A model generated the notes under the pieces. It did no database searches. It was not told the DNA's origin and worked only from the letters and a program-made list of their open reading frames with translations. 64,000 nucleotides of DNA from Leptospira sp. WS92.C1. Its GTDB lineage: Bacteria > Spirochaetota > Leptospiria > Leptospirales > Leptospiraceae. Positions 27,213 to 48,322 of the stretch are shown here, in pieces. The stretch spans positions 2,440,001-2,504,000 of the forward strand of contig NZ_CP162130.1 in NCBI RefSeq assembly GCF_040833975.1, in the 5' to 3' direction. A program made the position numbers and the translations under genes. Numbering within the stretch: the first letter of the stretch is position 1; each line of letters opens with the position of its first letter.

Positions 27213-27542
27213 ATGAATGCTTTTGCCGCTTTGGCAGACGATACAAGAAGAGAAATTGTGAGATTGATAGCCAAAAATGGCGAACTTACCTCAACGGAAA
27301 TAAGCCAAAATTTCAAGATAAGCCCGCCGGCCATTTCACAGCACTTGAAAGTCTTAAAAGAGTCGAAAGTTCTCCATATGAAAAAAGTGGCCCAAAAACG
27401 GATCTACGGACTCAACGACTCTGGCATCCATGAAATGGAGCATTGGCTATCGGATATTAAAAATCTATGGAACAAACGCCTGGACAATCTGGAAAAATAT
27501 TTGCTAAAAATCAAAAAGGAGAGATCCAGTGATAGAAAATAA
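27213..27542 (+). CDS. ArsR-family winged-helix repressor
   Basis: A 109-residue repressor. The start [20 protein letters not shown] and the helix-turn-helix region ([29 protein letters not shown]) are those of ArsR/SmtB regulators, and the end is a helical tail ([17 protein letters not shown]). There is no metal-binding Cys pair in the DNA-binding helix, so it is likely to respond to something other than arsenic. This subgroup is typically paired with an SRPBCC gene, as here (14-base overlap). It is preceded directly by a perfect inverted repeat, so it very likely regulates itself. Confidence 0.85.
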   Translation: MNAFAALADDTRREIVRLIAKNGELTSTEISQNFKISPPAISQHLKVLKESKVLHMKKVAQKRIYGLNDSGIHEMEHWLSDIKNLWNKRLDNLEKYLLKIKKERSSDRK

Positions 27543-28011
27543 CGCTGAAACAACAATCGAAGCCAACAAGGTCATTTATAAAAGATACTTTGATGTATCA
27601 ATCGATCTTCTCTTTGAGGCATGGTCCTCTTCCGAACATCTTTCCGAGTGGTGGGGACCGGACGGCTTTACACTGACGATTCTAAGTTTGGATTTTTCCA
27701 ACGGCGGGATATGGGATTTCATCATGCACGGTCCTGATGGACACGACTATAAAAATAGAATTCAATTTATCGACATCCGGAAGCCGCATTACATTTTCTA
27801 TAAACATCTTGGTGACGGTGAGGGCACTAAGGATGTCGATTTTCAATCAAAGATCATTTTTGAAAAGATCGGCGAAGGCGCAAAACTAACAATGGAGCAG
27901 ATTTTTCCGAGTAAAGAAGAATTGGAAAGGGTCAACCAAAAATATGGCGCGATCGAAGGCGGCAAGCAGCATATAAACAACCTTGGCAAATACTTGGAAA
28001 CTCTTCGATAG
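27529..28011 (+). CDS. SRPBCC/AHSA1-family protein
   Basis: A 160-residue START-like ligand-binding protein: [20 protein letters not shown], then [20 protein letters not shown] (the WWGPDG signature), [13 protein letters not shown] and [16 protein letters not shown]. The usual role is binding a hydrophobic ligand or acting as a small enzyme, and the pair with an ArsR-like repressor is common. The start is a GTG at 27529 with AAGGAGAG just upstream, inside the regulator gene. No membrane segment or signal peptide is seen. Confidence 0.83.
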   Translation: MIENNAETTIEANKVIYKRYFDVSIDLLFEAWSSSEHLSEWWGPDGFTLTILSLDFSNGGIWDFIMHGPDGHDYKNRIQFIDIRKPHYIFYKHLGDGEGTKDVDFQSKIIFEKIGEGAKLTMEQIFPSKEELERVNQKYGAIEGGKQHINNLGKYLETLR

Positions 28012-28159
28012 GGAACACAAGATAGCAAACGAATTCGGTCACTGTTTTGTTTAAAATATTTCAAACAAAAATTTCGTATTTTCTTTCCAAATTCGGTTTT
28101 ATGAAATCGATTTCTCAGGTTTCAAAATTGAAATTTTGAAATCAAGCTATATAACGTTT

Positions 28160-28756
28160 TTATAAAGAAAGATTTTTCTGATATTTACGAAAATCTTCGA
28201 TCGCTTTTTCGTAAATATCAGGCTTCAACTTATCCGTGAAAATATTTAAAAAGACATTAAAATTTTTTATTCCGAAACTTACCTTTATTTTTGGATAAGG
28301 ATATCCGATGAATACAAAGTTGGCTGAAAAACGATTGAATTTGACTAATTTTATATCACGCCATGCAATCTTTTTCGTTTTTGAAAAGAAAATCCTCTCT
28401 GTCAAACCGATTTGATCCGTATACAACGTATAAAATTTCGAATAAAGAACCGTGTAAATTCCCAACAAACTCAATAGGGCGAAAATGATCGACACATAGT
28501 AAAAAAAGTTTTCGTTTTCGGAAGAAGCCAAAATATGAAAACCGATCGATAATAGAGAGAAAAGAATTGTCAACATATATCCGGTTACAATAAAACTTCC
28601 CGGCAATCCAAAAACATTTTTTGTAGACTCGGAATCATTGGTTTGATCGGAAACAAATAATTTCCTAATCCAATATCCGAGTATAATTTCAGATGCGATA
28701 CTCATAAGAACCCCGGCTATGACTCCGGCAATTATTTTAATAGATAGATCCATCAT
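28160..28756 (-). CDS. Membrane protein with PH-like region
   Basis: A 198-residue protein with four hydrophobic segments (about 4-28, 54-74, 84-106 and a shorter one) followed by a region similar in pattern to bacterial PH-like domains (YTDQIGLTERIFFSKTKKI, AWRDIKLVKFNRFSANFVF). Likely inner membrane. No family assignment beyond that. It stands alone between the SRPBCC gene and gmk on the minus strand. Confidence 0.55.
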   Translation of the reverse strand: MMDLSIKIIAGVIAGVLMSIASEIILGYWIRKLFVSDQTNDSESTKNVFGLPGSFIVTGYMLTILFSLLSIGFHILASSENENFFYYVSIIFALLSLLGIYTVLYSKFYTLYTDQIGLTERIFFSKTKKIAWRDIKLVKFNRFSANFVFIGYPYPKIKVSFGIKNFNVFLNIFTDKLKPDIYEKAIEDFRKYQKNLSL

Positions 28757-28895
28757 TCAAAAATCAAAAAATTCTATATTAGCTAAATATCTGATTCACA
28801 TCGTAGCAGAATTTCCATAATTTGACGAATTTAACATCGTCGTTGTCTGGAAAATTGGATCGTTCTCAATTTAAGACCATAAAAATTCATAACAC

Positions 28896-28919
28896 ATCAT
28901 AATAATTGAATATTATGAT
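28896..28919. terminator. AT-rich hairpin at the gmk end
   Basis: A perfect 9-bp stem (ATCATAATA / TATTATGAT) with a 6-base loop that covers the gmk stop codon. It is weak as a terminator because of the AT stem and lack of a clean U-run. Confidence 0.35.
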
Positions 28920-29475
28920 TTACCACCGGAGAATACGATTTTTTCCAATTCCAAAAGCGATTTTTCCAAATCGTCGTTTACGATCTTAAAGTCGAACTCA
29001 TCCTGACGTGCGAGTTCCGTTTTTCCATTTTTGATCCGTTTTAAAATGGATTCCTCCGAATCCGTACCCCTTCCGCGAAGTCGTCGTTCCCATTCCTTTT
29101 CATTGGGTGGAAGAATAAAGATCGTCACAATCCGATCGGGCATTTTTTCCTGGATGATCTTTGCCCCCTGAACGTCGATATCCATGATCACGGAAGAACC
29201 GTTTCGAAACGCCTCTTCGATAAATTTTAAAGGAGTTCCGTAGTATCGATCATGAACCAAAGCCCATTCCAGAAACGCGGATTCCTCGATGCCTTTTTCA
29301 AATTCTTCTTTGGTAAGAAAATAATACGTAACCCCTTCCTGATCTCCGGGACGAGGATCCCTGGTAGTGCAGGAAATCGAAAACAGAATCTCGGGATGTT
29401 TTTGTCTGAGTTTTTGAATGAGAGTGGACTTCCCTCCTCCAGCAACGGAGGAGAGAACAAAAAGTTTGGGAGAAT

Positions 29476-29479
<4 letters not shown>
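28913..29479 (-). CDS. gmk: Guanylate kinase
   Basis: A 188-residue guanylate kinase, converting GMP to GDP. The P-loop reads [10 protein letters not shown]; the GMP-binding part is [19 protein letters not shown], followed by [18 protein letters not shown] and [16 protein letters not shown], then [17 protein letters not shown]. All are typical. The frame is open from just after a stop at about 29510 and has no ATG, GTG or TTG before the P-loop. The only near-cognate codon at the right place is CTG at 29477-29479 (giving [10 protein letters not shown]), which overlaps the upstream stop as CTGA. The first in-frame ATG or GTG-type start would cut off the P-loop. It is the last gene of the long minus-strand operon. 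Confidence 0.88.
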
Positions 29480-30821
<1,342 letters not shown>

Positions 30822-30869
30822 CTCTTTTCTCCCGGTTCCGTCTCCAACAACATTCCCTCGGAAAAACGA

Positions 30870-31229
30870 TTAAGCAAAGAATTCGATTTGGCCTCGGTTG
30901 GCCGGCGCGTTAGACGCCTTTTTACCACCGGCGGAATAAGTCACCAATTCGGTCGGACCGCTGGATGCAGGTTTGTATGTTTTGAGTTTGTCTCTGATTT
31001 GGTCGATCTTTTGATTGCGAACGTCCGCTAATTTATCTCTGGATTCCGGTGAAAGATAAAATACGTCGGTATACAATTCTACCGCGTATTTTCTGGTATC
31101 GTTGTATTCTTTGACCATCCGAGCCGTTTCGGAGATCACATGAGGCATGGTGAACGGATTTTCCACCTGTTGCTTCCGGATCATATCCGGAGCCTGTCCA
31201 TAGCCAAGAAGAGTGTCGTTCAGTCTCAT
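30870..31229 (-). CDS. Small hypothetical protein of the flagellar operon
   Basis: A 119-residue soluble protein ([20 protein letters not shown]...). Its core, [30 protein letters not shown], is helical, and the last part is rich in Ser and Ala. No domain is recognised and there is no signal peptide. It lies between the FapA gene (8 bases) and the coiled-coil gene, which supports a flagellum- or surface-related role. Confidence 0.65.
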   Translation of the reverse strand: MRLNDTLLGYGQAPDMIRKQQVENPFTMPHVISETARMVKEYNDTRKYAVELYTDVFYLSPESRDKLADVRNQKIDQIRDKLKTYKPASSGPTELVTYSAGGKKASNAPANRGQIEFFA

Positions 31230-31237
31230 CCTATGGT

Positions 31238-33226
31238 TTAATTACCACGATTTCGTTTTTTTCTCCAGTCTTTTTTACTATCCGGATCCGGATCCTCATA
31301 CGCGATTTGACGAATCATTCCGTTCTCTTCGACAAAGGTTTTGTTTTTGATTTCGTTCCTGGTCTTGAAATCCGAATTTCGGATCTTCATTGTCACACCG
31401 CCATAAAGAACCTTCTCGATACTGATCTTACCGTGAGAGGATTTTTCCTCCATATAACTTTTGAGATTGGTGATCTCGGCCTCGAATTCCCGGATCCGAG
31501 AATCCAACTTTTCGACCGCCTTCTGCATTTTAACAAGCTGATTCTGATGATCTTCGGTAAAGGAAGCCGGATCGGATTCTTTCCTCGCTTGAAGAGTCTT
31601 GAGACTTTTAAAAACCTGTTCGTGTTTGGACTGGCTCTCGTGCATCTTCGCTTCGTAATCCGCGATCTGCTTGAGAACCTTGGGATCGATTCCCACAACG
31701 AGCTCGGTCGCAGGGTTGGCTGGAGATCCGATACTTCGCGCCCCAATCAATTCGGAAGCCCGAACGGTTCCACCCACGATCTGCCCCCTTTTGCCGTTAC
31801 AAAGAATCTTTCCGCCCGCACTTACAAAAGAATGAAGAATTCCTTCCTGCACAAGGACGTCCTTTTCCGTGATTACTGTTGCACTCTGGATAAACTTGGC
31901 GATCACATTCCCGCCCGTGGATTCGATATGAGCTTCCTCACGTCCGGAAATCCCTTGACGAATGATAATGTCTCCGTCCGCCTCCACTCTCGCCTTTTGA
32001 ACCGTTCCGTAGATTTCGATATTTCCCGCCGCCTTAACGGAATAGTTGTCTTCCACGTTACCCGTAATCACGATCGAACCGAGAAACGTAACATTACCCG
32101 TTTTGATCCCGACGTCTCCATTGACCCTGTAAACGGTTTCAACGGATAGTCTACCCGTCATAAACAAGACCTGACCGTTTACTTCCGCGGTAAGTTTGCT
32201 TCTGTCCTCGGAAAGAATGGTTCCTTTGCCCTGTTTCAGATCGGTATCGATTCCATCCTTTGCAGGAAGAAGTTCGTTAAAAAGAGTTCTTCCGTATTTT
32301 CCTTTTTCCGCGGGAATTTTTTCCGCAAGGATCTGACCAACGACTACGTTTTCGATCAGATCCAAATCCTTAAAGTCGACTCTTCCGGTTTCGTCTTCTC
32401 GGAAAGAAACGTTTTTGGAAGTGCGAACGTGATAGATGATCTGTGCGTTTTTTCCATTGATCGGATAATCGCCTTCCGCGGCTAAGAAGGGTTGATTGAA
32501 AAATTCTTCCTCTAATCTCTTTTGGATCTCTTCCTCTTTAAAGCCGTATTTGACGCCTGCATTTTTGAGATGATTGACTACGTCCTTTACGTCCAGATCC
32601 CTTCCACCCGGTCTTGGTGGAAGAATATTGACCTTTGCTTTCATCTTATCCGGAGAGATATCCAGGATCAACTTAGCTTCCATTCCCGATCTCGGTTTTT
32701 GTTCCGAAATCAGGATCGGTTCCGCCTTCGAATCCTTAACGACCTTACGAACGAGTTTTTCATCGTCCGCAGAAACTCCTCTGAGAGAAAGTTTTTTAGA
32801 AACCTCTTCAAACTCCACCGAGCGCCCATCGCCTAACGGAGGAAATACGGTAAGATACACCCCGTTTCTGAAAATCTGGACAAGTGATCGTCCGTCCTTA
32901 TCCTTGGGTTGAATGAATTCTTTGAGATCCTTGGAGACAAGTTTTCCGGAACCGCCCGTAAGTTTTTGATCCAGTTCCGTGAGTTCATCCAGAAAGTTAT
33001 CCTCAGGAAGAATCGAAACCCGGATATGCCAGGGCTCGTGACCGAACAATTTTTTCTTTCCCCGTTTGATAACTACATAATCCAATTCATGGATTTGTTT
33101 TTTGAGGTGTTTGGCGGCGAGTCTGAGAGAATTTTCGAGGGTATCCCCGTAAACCTCGACCTGTTCTTTCTGGATCCTGTCCAGTTCGCGGGATTGGTCT
33201 TCTAAGAACGGTTTCAGGGAACCCAT
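31238..33226 (-). CDS. FapA/DUF342 family protein
   Basis: A 662-residue FapA (DUF342) protein. The central part has the repeated short beta strands of a right-handed helix ([60 protein letters not shown]). The C-terminal part is a coiled coil (about 530-600). The N-terminal 100 residues resemble a KH-like/Jag-N part ([20 protein letters not shown], then [20 protein letters not shown]). In Borrelia and others the gene follows the sigma-28 gene. Function is not well established; a polar or cell-envelope role is discussed for related proteins. Confidence 0.83.
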   Translation of the reverse strand: MGSLKPFLEDQSRELDRIQKEQVEVYGDTLENSLRLAAKHLKKQIHELDYVVIKRGKKKLFGHEPWHIRVSILPEDNFLDELTELDQKLTGGSGKLVSKDLKEFIQPKDKDGRSLVQIFRNGVYLTVFPPLGDGRSVEFEEVSKKLSLRGVSADDEKLVRKVVKDSKAEPILISEQKPRSGMEAKLILDISPDKMKAKVNILPPRPGGRDLDVKDVVNHLKNAGVKYGFKEEEIQKRLEEEFFNQPFLAAEGDYPINGKNAQIIYHVRTSKNVSFREDETGRVDFKDLDLIENVVVGQILAEKIPAEKGKYGRTLFNELLPAKDGIDTDLKQGKGTILSEDRSKLTAEVNGQVLFMTGRLSVETVYRVNGDVGIKTGNVTFLGSIVITGNVEDNYSVKAAGNIEIYGTVQKARVEADGDIIIRQGISGREEAHIESTGGNVIAKFIQSATVITEKDVLVQEGILHSFVSAGGKILCNGKRGQIVGGTVRASELIGARSIGSPANPATELVVGIDPKVLKQIADYEAKMHESQSKHEQVFKSLKTLQARKESDPASFTEDHQNQLVKMQKAVEKLDSRIREFEAEITNLKSYMEEKSSHGKISIEKVLYGGVTMKIRNSDFKTRNEIKNKTFVEENGMIRQIAYEDPDPDSKKDWRKKRNRGN

Positions 33227-33250
33227 ATTGTGTCCTGGTAAATAAAAAAA

Positions 33251-34051
<801 letters not shown>

Positions 34052-34071
34052 AAGCTCGGATCTGGAAAAAC

Positions 34072-34126
<55 letters not shown>

Positions 34127-34208
34127 GAGGCAAAAACAGGGAAATCAAGCAGTTTTTTGTCTCATTAGAATTCTGTGTGTATGAAAGAGAAATTTAAGAG
34201 AAAAAGAA

Positions 34209-34691
34209 TCACTTCTCGCCCATATCATCCCGCGCCATCATCGTTCTGATCGCTTCCGCCATCAGCTTCGGTTCGTTTTTGATCGCAATATTTTCGACCA
34301 TGATATGATCTCCGAAGTTTCCGCTTTTCTGACGTCTCGGAGTCGCGGAAGCAAAAACTTCCGTGCTGGAAGCGCTATCGCCGGAAGTGGATCCAAAATC
34401 GGAATCCCCTCCTTGGTTGCTATAGTCTCGCATCGCCATCGCACCGTCTTCGGATGAAGAACCGGACGCAACGAATTCCCCGCCAAGATTGGAAAGAAAG
34501 TCCAAAAATTCAGGAACCTTCATTTCAAGAACCGCGTGAACCCCAAAACCGAAAACCGAAAATGCGATCGTGGATAAAATGGAAACCAAAACGATATGAC
34601 CAAACTGATTGCCCGCGAGAAATCCGCAAATCGGACTTACGATCATCGCGATCACCGCAAATACACCGATAAAAAGAACCTGAAGATTCAA
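34209..34691 (-). CDS. Small membrane protein between flhG and fliA
   Basis: A 160-residue protein with two membrane helices at the N-terminus (about 5-25 and 33-53), a Ser/Gly-rich linker, and a short C-terminal amphipathic segment ([20 protein letters not shown]). I cannot place it in a named family. The layout (two helices, long flexible linker, short cytoplasmic peptide) looks like a membrane tether or adapter. Its location between flhG and the sigma-28 gene, 3 bases after flhG, links it to flagellar control. See findings. Confidence 0.6.
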   Translation of the reverse strand: MNLQVLFIGVFAVIAMIVSPICGFLAGNQFGHIVLVSILSTIAFSVFGFGVHAVLEMKVPEFLDFLSNLGGEFVASGSSSEDGAMAMRDYSNQGGDSDFGSTSGDSASSTEVFASATPRRQKSGNFGDHIMVENIAIKNEPKLMAEAIRTMMARDDMGEK

Positions 34692-34694
34692 GGA

Positions 34695-35606
34695 TTAGTC
34701 TTCGTCGCCCTTCTCGAGCTCTTTTTCCCGGACATCCATAAAGTTAAAAAACTTTTTGAAGAACCCACTGATTCCGGCTTCGTCCAGAGGCTCCATTTCC
34801 TGATTTAAAAGCGAATATGTAATTCGATTGAGGCAAGCTGCTGCCTTACTTTTCGGAGAATGGATGATATACGGCTTTTGTTCCCGAATACTTTTTTCCA
34901 CTTCTTCGTCCTGAAATATAAATCCGAGGTTTTCGACCTTTACTTCCAAAAACTGACCGCTGATATCGATGACACGATCCGCCACTTTCTTTCCTTCGAT
35001 GGCGCTGCGCACTCGATTGACGACCATTTTTAGATTCTTGTCCCTGCTCTGAGACACGATGGCCTTGATCAGTCCGTACGAATCCGTAATCGCCGTCGGT
35101 TCGGGAGTTGTGACTACAATTACGTCGTCGGCGGGAAGGGTCAAACCGATCACGTTCGAACTGATTCCGGCTCCGGTATCAATGATCATAATATCGTAAT
35201 TGTCTAATTCTGAAAAACCTTTGATGAGATTGTTTCTTTGAGCATCGTTCAGATTCGCAAGTTGAGAATATCCGGAAGCTCCCGCGATGATGTCCACCCC
35301 TTCCGGGGTTTGAATGATGATGTCCTTTAAACTCTTATGACCTTTGACCACGTGATAGAGATTGTATTTGGGAATGATTCCTAGGATGACATTGACGTTC
35401 GCAAGTCCTAGATCCCCGTCGAACACGAGAACTTTTTGACCGGCCCTCGCCATTGAGATCGCAAGATTTACGGAGATGGTGCTCTTTCCCACCCCTCCTT
35501 TTCCGGACGCGATCGCGATGATTTTCGTCGTCGGTTTTCTGGATGACAGAACTTTAAGACTCGTGTTTCCTTCGGTGAGTTTCCGTAAATGAGTCGCCTG
35601 GTCCAT
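34695..35606 (-). CDS. flhG: Flagellar number regulator FlhG (MinD-like ATPase)
   Basis: A 303-residue MinD/ParA-family ATPase that counteracts FlhF in setting flagellum number and placement. The deviant Walker A is [10 protein letters not shown] at about 34-43, switch regions are [14 protein letters not shown] and [16 protein letters not shown]-terminal DQATHLRKL matches the FlhF-activating DQAxxLR motif. A C-terminal amphipathic membrane-targeting helix is plausible ([20 protein letters not shown]). It starts 28 bases after flhF, the usual order. Confidence 0.93.
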   Translation of the reverse strand: MDQATHLRKLTEGNTSLKVLSSRKPTTKIIAIASGKGGVGKSTISVNLAISMARAGQKVLVFDGDLGLANVNVILGIIPKYNLYHVVKGHKSLKDIIIQTPEGVDIIAGASGYSQLANLNDAQRNNLIKGFSELDNYDIMIIDTGAGISSNVIGLTLPADDVIVVTTPEPTAITDSYGLIKAIVSQSRDKNLKMVVNRVRSAIEGKKVADRVIDISGQFLEVKVENLGFIFQDEEVEKSIREQKPYIIHSPKSKAAACLNRITYSLLNQEMEPLDEAGISGFFKKFFNFMDVREKELEKGDED

Positions 35607-35634
35607 TCTTTACCTCTTCAGAGCTCTTCCAAGA

Positions 35635-36939
<1,305 letters not shown>

Positions 36940-36990
36940 GTTTGACTCCTTGATTCTCTTATTTTAGAGAAATTGAATATTCTAAGTTTT

Positions 36991-39114
<2,124 letters not shown>

Positions 39115-39123
39115 AAACTCCCC

Positions 39124-40314
39124 TTACACTGCTCTCCGGAAGGATTCAATACGGGAGAGAATGGTAGCAATCGCACGATAGAATTGCTGCGGAACCTCCG
39201 CTCCAAGTTCCACTTCTTCATAAAGCCCTCTCGCTTGAAGACGATCTTCCACTGTGGGGACTCCGTTCTCTCTCGCGATTCGAATGATCAAAAGTGCGAA
39301 ATCGTCGACCCCTTTTGCTATGACGATCGGAGCCTTATGAATTCCGGGTTTATATTCCAGAGCCACGGCAAAGTGAGTCGGGTTTGTTATGACTACGTCC
39401 GCCTCCGGCACCTTTGCGAGCATCTTGCGTTTGTTCATCATATCCCTTGCAAGTTGTCTTCTTCTGGCTTGGAGAGATCTGTCTCCGTCCGATTCCTTCG
39501 CTTCGCGTTTAGCTTCAGAAGGTGTCATCTTTAGAGATTCTTCGTATTCGTATCTTTGGTATAAATAGTCCACAACGCTGATCGCAAGAAGAATGATTCC
39601 GACGATTAGAAAAATCTTAAACGATGTGCTCATCACAAGCGCCACCGCTTGTTCAAGCCCCATCTCTCCGGAAAGAAGAATGGGGAAAAAATCCCGGCTG
39701 ATAATGATATAAGATACCCAACCGATCAATCCCACTTTTGCAAGAGACTTACCTAGATTGAAGAGCGTTTGACGCGTCGGGAGGACTTTTTTGAAATTTG
39801 GTCGAATCCTACTAAAGTTAAAACTCAACGCGCGCGGAGTAAACATAAACCCGACCTGAGCCACGTTTCCAATAACAGCACCGACTAACGTGATTCCCAA
39901 AAGAGGCCAGAGCAACGTAAACAGATCCGTGGATGCGTTTTTTAAAAGTTCGGTTACGGATTCGTAACTGATATCCGTTCTTTGCCCGACCCCATGTATG
40001 TATTTTCTAAGAATGGCGGATGTTCTCATAAAAAAATATTCGCCCATGAGATAAACTAGCACCACCCCCGCGATCAAAACTACCGCTGCAGGAAGTTCCG
40101 GTGATTTAGGAACGTTTCCTTTTTCACGTTCTTCTCTTCTTCTTCGTTCGGATCCGGGCTCGGTTCTTCCCTCGTCTTCGGCCGCAAAAAGCTGGAGATC
40201 GATTCGGAAATCCGATACGTTAGACGTAACTACAAGGGATTCTTTCGGGAAAGAGAATCGTCCGAAGTCGATTTTGAAGAAATCAAAGATGTAAAGAAAA
40301 ATTCTCAGGAGCAT
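39124..40314 (-). CDS. flhB: Flagellar export gate protein FlhB
   Basis: A 396-residue export-specificity switch protein. After residue 37 it has the normal start ([35 protein letters not shown]), four membrane helices and the cytoplasmic domain with the autocleavage motif NPTH ([15 protein letters not shown]). The first 36 residues ([20 protein letters not shown]...) are an extension without match. The only ATG in frame is at 40312-40314, and its ribosome binding site lies inside a dispersed palindrome. Between fliR and flhB lie almost 500 bases of repeats, so flhB may have its own start of transcription. Confidence 0.94.
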   Translation of the reverse strand: MLLRIFLYIFDFFKIDFGRFSFPKESLVVTSNVSDFRIDLQLFAAEDEGRTEPGSERRRREEREKGNVPKSPELPAAVVLIAGVVLVYLMGEYFFMRTSAILRKYIHGVGQRTDISYESVTELLKNASTDLFTLLWPLLGITLVGAVIGNVAQVGFMFTPRALSFNFSRIRPNFKKVLPTRQTLFNLGKSLAKVGLIGWVSYIIISRDFFPILLSGEMGLEQAVALVMSTSFKIFLIVGIILLAISVVDYLYQRYEYEESLKMTPSEAKREAKESDGDRSLQARRRQLARDMMNKRKMLAKVPEADVVITNPTHFAVALEYKPGIHKAPIVIAKGVDDFALLIIRIARENGVPTVEDRLQARGLYEEVELGAEVPQQFYRAIATILSRIESFRRAV

Positions 40315-40500
40315 GTGGGAGCTCCTACAAAATTTTGGAAGGAGAATTTTGATTGATAGGACGATATTTTTGTGATAGAGAAAAATCTCTCGATTCCTCC
40401 CACCACCTCACCCCGCAATGCGATCCGTAGAGAGCCATTGCGCTGAGCTTCCCACCCAAGATCAGGGTGGGGTGTCACTTGTATCAAGGGGGACGTAGGA
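40313..40500. repeat. Dispersed repeat, first tandem copy
   Basis: A unit of about 190 bp bounded by TGTGGGAGCTCCTACA and GTAGGAACTACGAC. Its middle (CCGCAATGCGATCCGTAGAG, then AGCCATTGCGCTGAGCTTCC) is identical in the copy at 40590-40785. A shorter relative lies around the IS element at 56.6-58.2 kb. Confidence 0.75.
40314..40329. repeat. flhB: Palindrome supplying the flhB ribosome binding site
   Basis: TGTGGGAGCTCCTACA. On the coding strand its AGGAG lies 7 bases before the flhB ATG, and the last base of the palindrome is the A of the ATG. Confidence 0.65.
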
Positions 40501-40804
40501 ACTACGACAGAATATTCTTGAAAATCACCCGCAAATCCGCTTTCTACGAATTGCTTCGCAGGACATGGCACAAAGTTTTTAGCACTGATGGTAGGAGTTC
40601 CTACAAAATGCACGTGAGAAGAATTTTGATTGATAGAAAGACATTTTTGTGATAGAGAAGAATCTTCCGAATTCTCCCACCCCCTCACCCCGCAATGCGA
40701 TCCGTAGAGAGCCATTGCGCTGAGCTTCCCACCCAAAATTAGGGTGGGGCACAAAATTTTCACGGGAGATGTAGGAACTACGACGATTTGATCCGCTTTC
40801 CTTC
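40330..40804. other. Repeat-filled gap between fliR and flhB
   Basis: About 475 bases without a credible gene, made almost wholly of the two repeat units. No terminator with a U-run was recognised on the minus strand. Confidence 0.6.
40590..40785. repeat. Dispersed repeat, second tandem copy
   Basis: Second unit, bounded by GTAGGAGTTCCTAC (near 40593) and GTAGGAACTACGAC (near 40772). The longest shared core with the first copy covers about 55 bases without change. An ORF of 170 codons on the minus strand across both copies is an artefact of the duplication. Confidence 0.75.
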
Positions 40805-42672
<1,868 letters not shown>

Positions 42673-42683
42673 TGCCCTTGTTC

Positions 42684-43475
42684 CTATCTCAAATCGAAAA
42701 GCCCGCTTTCGAGCGAGCTTGTTTTTTCTTTGAGTTCATCCAGTTTTTTCCGGGTCTGTTTTCGTTTTTCCTCTCTGGCAGCCCCGCCCGCTTCGGTATC
42801 ACCCGGCGGGCCCTCCTGATTTCCGGAGATTCTCGAATTCAAATCCTTGATCTGCTCCAAAACCGTAACTAAAAATCCTCCCTCCGGGGGTTGGAAGGTT
42901 TCTTTCTTTTGAAGAATTCTGTGTTTTACTTCGGGATCCACGATTTCAGTGATCAAGTTGATCGCATTATCCGCAACCCCGAGCACGAGCAATTGCCCCG
43001 ATATTTCCACGATCTGGAGTTGTTTGTTTGGAGCCAGCATCAGACTGGAAAGAACGTTCATTTCTCCGCGAACCGGATGCCGCCCTTCTCGGTTTTTTGC
43101 GATGTATTTTAGAATATAATAAAGTCCTACACAAAGAAGTCCTAATATAAAAACGACACGCAATAGGGTCCCCGCGATTCTGGGCCCGTCGTCTTTGGTT
43201 CGGTATCTTTCCTCAACCGGATTGACTTCCGTTCCGGTCGTGTTCTCGGAAGGTTTTACGACCGTAGACGGATTTTCCTTGCTCTGAGAATCTCCATTCT
43301 TCTTTTCGTCTTTGGAAACCGGAGGTTGACCTAATTCTTTTTTGAGAGCCTCGTCCATGAGCTCTCGTTCGGATTGAGCCGACGGCGAAACAAAAGACAA
43401 ACTGAATGCGATTAGAATTAGAAAAGCAGAAGAGATTGTCTTTCTGAGCTTCCAGAAGGTTTCAAGAGAATTCAC
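42684..43475 (-). CDS. fliO: Flagellar biosynthesis protein FliO
   Basis: A 263-residue protein with a signal peptide (residues about 1-33), a charged periplasmic linker, a membrane helix near 105-125 ([19 protein letters not shown]) and the FliO C-terminal domain ([37 protein letters not shown]). The long C-terminal tail (from about 200) is charged and coiled. FliO helps assemble FliP. It overlaps fliN by 4 bases. Confidence 0.88.
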   Translation of the reverse strand: MNSLETFWKLRKTISSAFLILIAFSLSFVSPSAQSERELMDEALKKELGQPPVSKDEKKNGDSQSKENPSTVVKPSENTTGTEVNPVEERYRTKDDGPRIAGTLLRVVFILGLLCVGLYYILKYIAKNREGRHPVRGEMNVLSSLMLAPNKQLQIVEISGQLLVLGVADNAINLITEIVDPEVKHRILQKKETFQPPEGGFLVTVLEQIKDLNSRISGNQEGPPGDTEAGGAAREEKRKQTRKKLDELKEKTSSLESGLFDLR

Positions 43476-44536
43476 TTGGCCTCCGGTTTGATCCGATCGG
43501 TAGGGCTTACGATATCCGTTACGCGCACCCCGAAGTTTTCGTCGATGACCACGACCTCGCCTTTTGCGATCAGTTTCCCGTTCACCAAAAGATCTACGGG
43601 TTCACCCGCGAGTTTGTCCAACTCGATGATGGAGCCTTCGCCCAAACCCAGAATGTCTTTGATATACATCTTGGTTCTTCCCAACTCCACCGTGACGCTC
43701 ATCTGAACGTCCATGAGAAGATTGAGATTTGGAGTGCTCGATGCGCCGCTCGCAGTTCCCAAATTCGGGAATGCGACTGACTTGACAGACATGGAACCGG
43801 AGGACATTCCCATTCCGCCCATGCCCCCCATTCCCATCCCGCCCATATCTCCGCCGGCACTTCCGGAACGACGGTATAAGTTCAAAAGATCCGCGGCCGT
43901 GGAAAGAGAAAGTAAGAATTGAACTCGAAAGGAAGGAATGCTTTCGATCGTAAGATTGAAAAATACGCGAACGATACTTTCTCCGTCCGGTAAAACAAGT
44001 GCTGCAGGCGAAGTTACGTTTCTGGTTTCGGAGGGAGATCCGTTGACCCCTCCTCCTGTTTTTGTACTGATCTGAGAAATCAAAGCCCCCATGACTGGAG
44101 TCAAAGAATCTCTCAAGGTCTGCATCTGAGCTTCGTCCAGATCTCCGGAATCAAAACCTCCCATCATGGAGTTTGCGATCTTGACCGCGTTTTCGGCGGA
44201 CATCGCAAGAACGACTCTTCCGTTCACGCTTCCGGATAAAGTAGAATACAAAAGAAAAGAACCGGACTTGAGTTCGGATTCGATATCTTTCCGAGCTTTT
44301 GTCTCGGCGTTTGGGTTTAAGAATGCAGAAGAACGAGAAAGAACCGCGCCTAACGTATTCCCGGCGACCTGAAAACAGGAAGAAAGTAGATCCGATAGAA
44401 TGTCCCTGTCCACGGGCGACATGCCTGGAACTTCTTTTTGAGTCGATGCAGAAGCGACCGCACCCGAATCGAACGAATCGCTCGCGCCGGCTAATAATGC
44501 GTCAATTTCTTCCTGTGAAAGGGAACCTTCGCCCAT
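43472..44536 (-). CDS. fliN: Flagellar motor switch protein FliN/FliY type
   Basis: A 354-residue C-ring protein that combines an N-terminal FliM-like peptide ([12 protein letters not shown], residues 6-17), a CheC-like middle (about 40-220: [39 protein letters not shown]) and a C-terminal SpoA (FliN) domain (about 270-347: [40 protein letters not shown]). This is the FliY layout, longer than E. coli FliN (137). The Gly/Met-rich linker at 224-250 is striking. It starts the long export-gate operon. Whether the CheC region is an active phosphatase cannot be told. Confidence 0.9.
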   Translation of the reverse strand: MGEGSLSQEEIDALLAGASDSFDSGAVASASTQKEVPGMSPVDRDILSDLLSSCFQVAGNTLGAVLSRSSAFLNPNAETKARKDIESELKSGSFLLYSTLSGSVNGRVVLAMSAENAVKIANSMMGGFDSGDLDEAQMQTLRDSLTPVMGALISQISTKTGGGVNGSPSETRNVTSPAALVLPDGESIVRVFFNLTIESIPSFRVQFLLSLSTAADLLNLYRRSGSAGGDMGGMGMGGMGGMGMSSGSMSVKSVAFPNLGTASGASSTPNLNLLMDVQMSVTVELGRTKMYIKDILGLGEGSIIELDKLAGEPVDLLVNGKLIAKGEVVVIDENFGVRVTDIVSPTDRIKPEAK

Positions 44537-44671
44537 TTTGGGAACTCTCCCGGGAATTTTGGTTAATGGGACATAAGAAAAGAGTTTTTGTCACCTCATT
44601 TTTTTCTTCCCAATTGGATTCCACTGGATTTTTGGGTTAAAACAATCCTTTTTCTAAAAAAAAGCTCTCTT

Positions 44672-45001
44672 TCAGAGTATAAGATCTCCACCAAGACCAT
44701 CCGCCAACATTCGTAAAGCGTCATACGAATAAATTCCGGTCAGATGATTGTCGCTCCACACGGGATTGATCGCATACCTTCCAACCTTGTTGACGGAATA
44801 CAGGGTGATCGATTGAATTCCGCCTGTGGTAGTTCCCACTTTTCCTCCGTGACCACCCTTGCAGACGACACAAGGGCAGCGCTTTCGAAGATCGAGGAGA
44901 TCAAAGACGGACATGACTCCGTCCTTCCAGGTGATCTTCAACGTTTTCTCGTCAAAATCGATCTGATCGGGGGTCGTTGCTTTTAAACTGAGTTGAGTCA
45001 T
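44672..45001 (-). CDS. DUF971 (GBBH-like N-terminal) protein
   Basis: A 109-residue protein of the DUF971 family, with FDEKTLKITWKDGVMSVFDL, the Cys motif RKRCPCVVCKGGHGG, and YAINPVWSDNHLTGIYSYDA. The family is found alone or at the N-terminus of gamma-butyrobetaine hydroxylase-like enzymes and is thought to bind metal through the cysteines. The role here is unknown. Its ribosome binding site lies in a palindrome-family repeat just upstream. It is 99 bases downstream of the transporter-decarboxylase fusion gene. Confidence 0.85.
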   Translation of the reverse strand: MTQLSLKATTPDQIDFDEKTLKITWKDGVMSVFDLLDLRKRCPCVVCKGGHGGKVGTTTGGIQSITLYSVNKVGRYAINPVWSDNHLTGIYSYDALRMLADGLGGDLIL

Positions 45002-45083
45002 TTTGTATGAGTTCCTACATCTTCAAAATCCCGCGATTTTGTATGAGTTCCTACATTTCCCGGAATTGGTTGAGTTCCCACAG
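45001..45083. repeat. Three tandem half-copies of the TGTAGGA palindrome family
   Basis: TTTTGTATGAGTTCCTACAT at 45001-45020 and again at 45037-45056, then TTGAGTTCCCACAG at 45070-45083. The first copy abuts the start codon of the DUF971 gene. Confidence 0.65.
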
Positions 45084-45100
45084 ATTTGAATCGGTTGGAT

Positions 45101-47332
<2,232 letters not shown>

Positions 47333-47383
47333 GGTCCCACCCGGTATGAAAGAAAATCCGCTTTTTTTGGAAGTCCTTGCTAG

Positions 47384-48287
<904 letters not shown>

Positions 48288-48322
48288 ATTCAAATTTTAG
48301 AATGTAGAATTTTAGATCCGGG

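Noticed and set aside
31307..32149. 280-codon plus-strand ORF opposite the FapA gene
   Set aside because: It lies antisense to a well supported gene of known family and has no family match of its own; long antisense frames are expected with this codon bias.
40313..40785. Possible CRISPR array from the tandem repeats
   Set aside because: Only two long units, no regular short repeats with unique spacers and no cas genes in the window.
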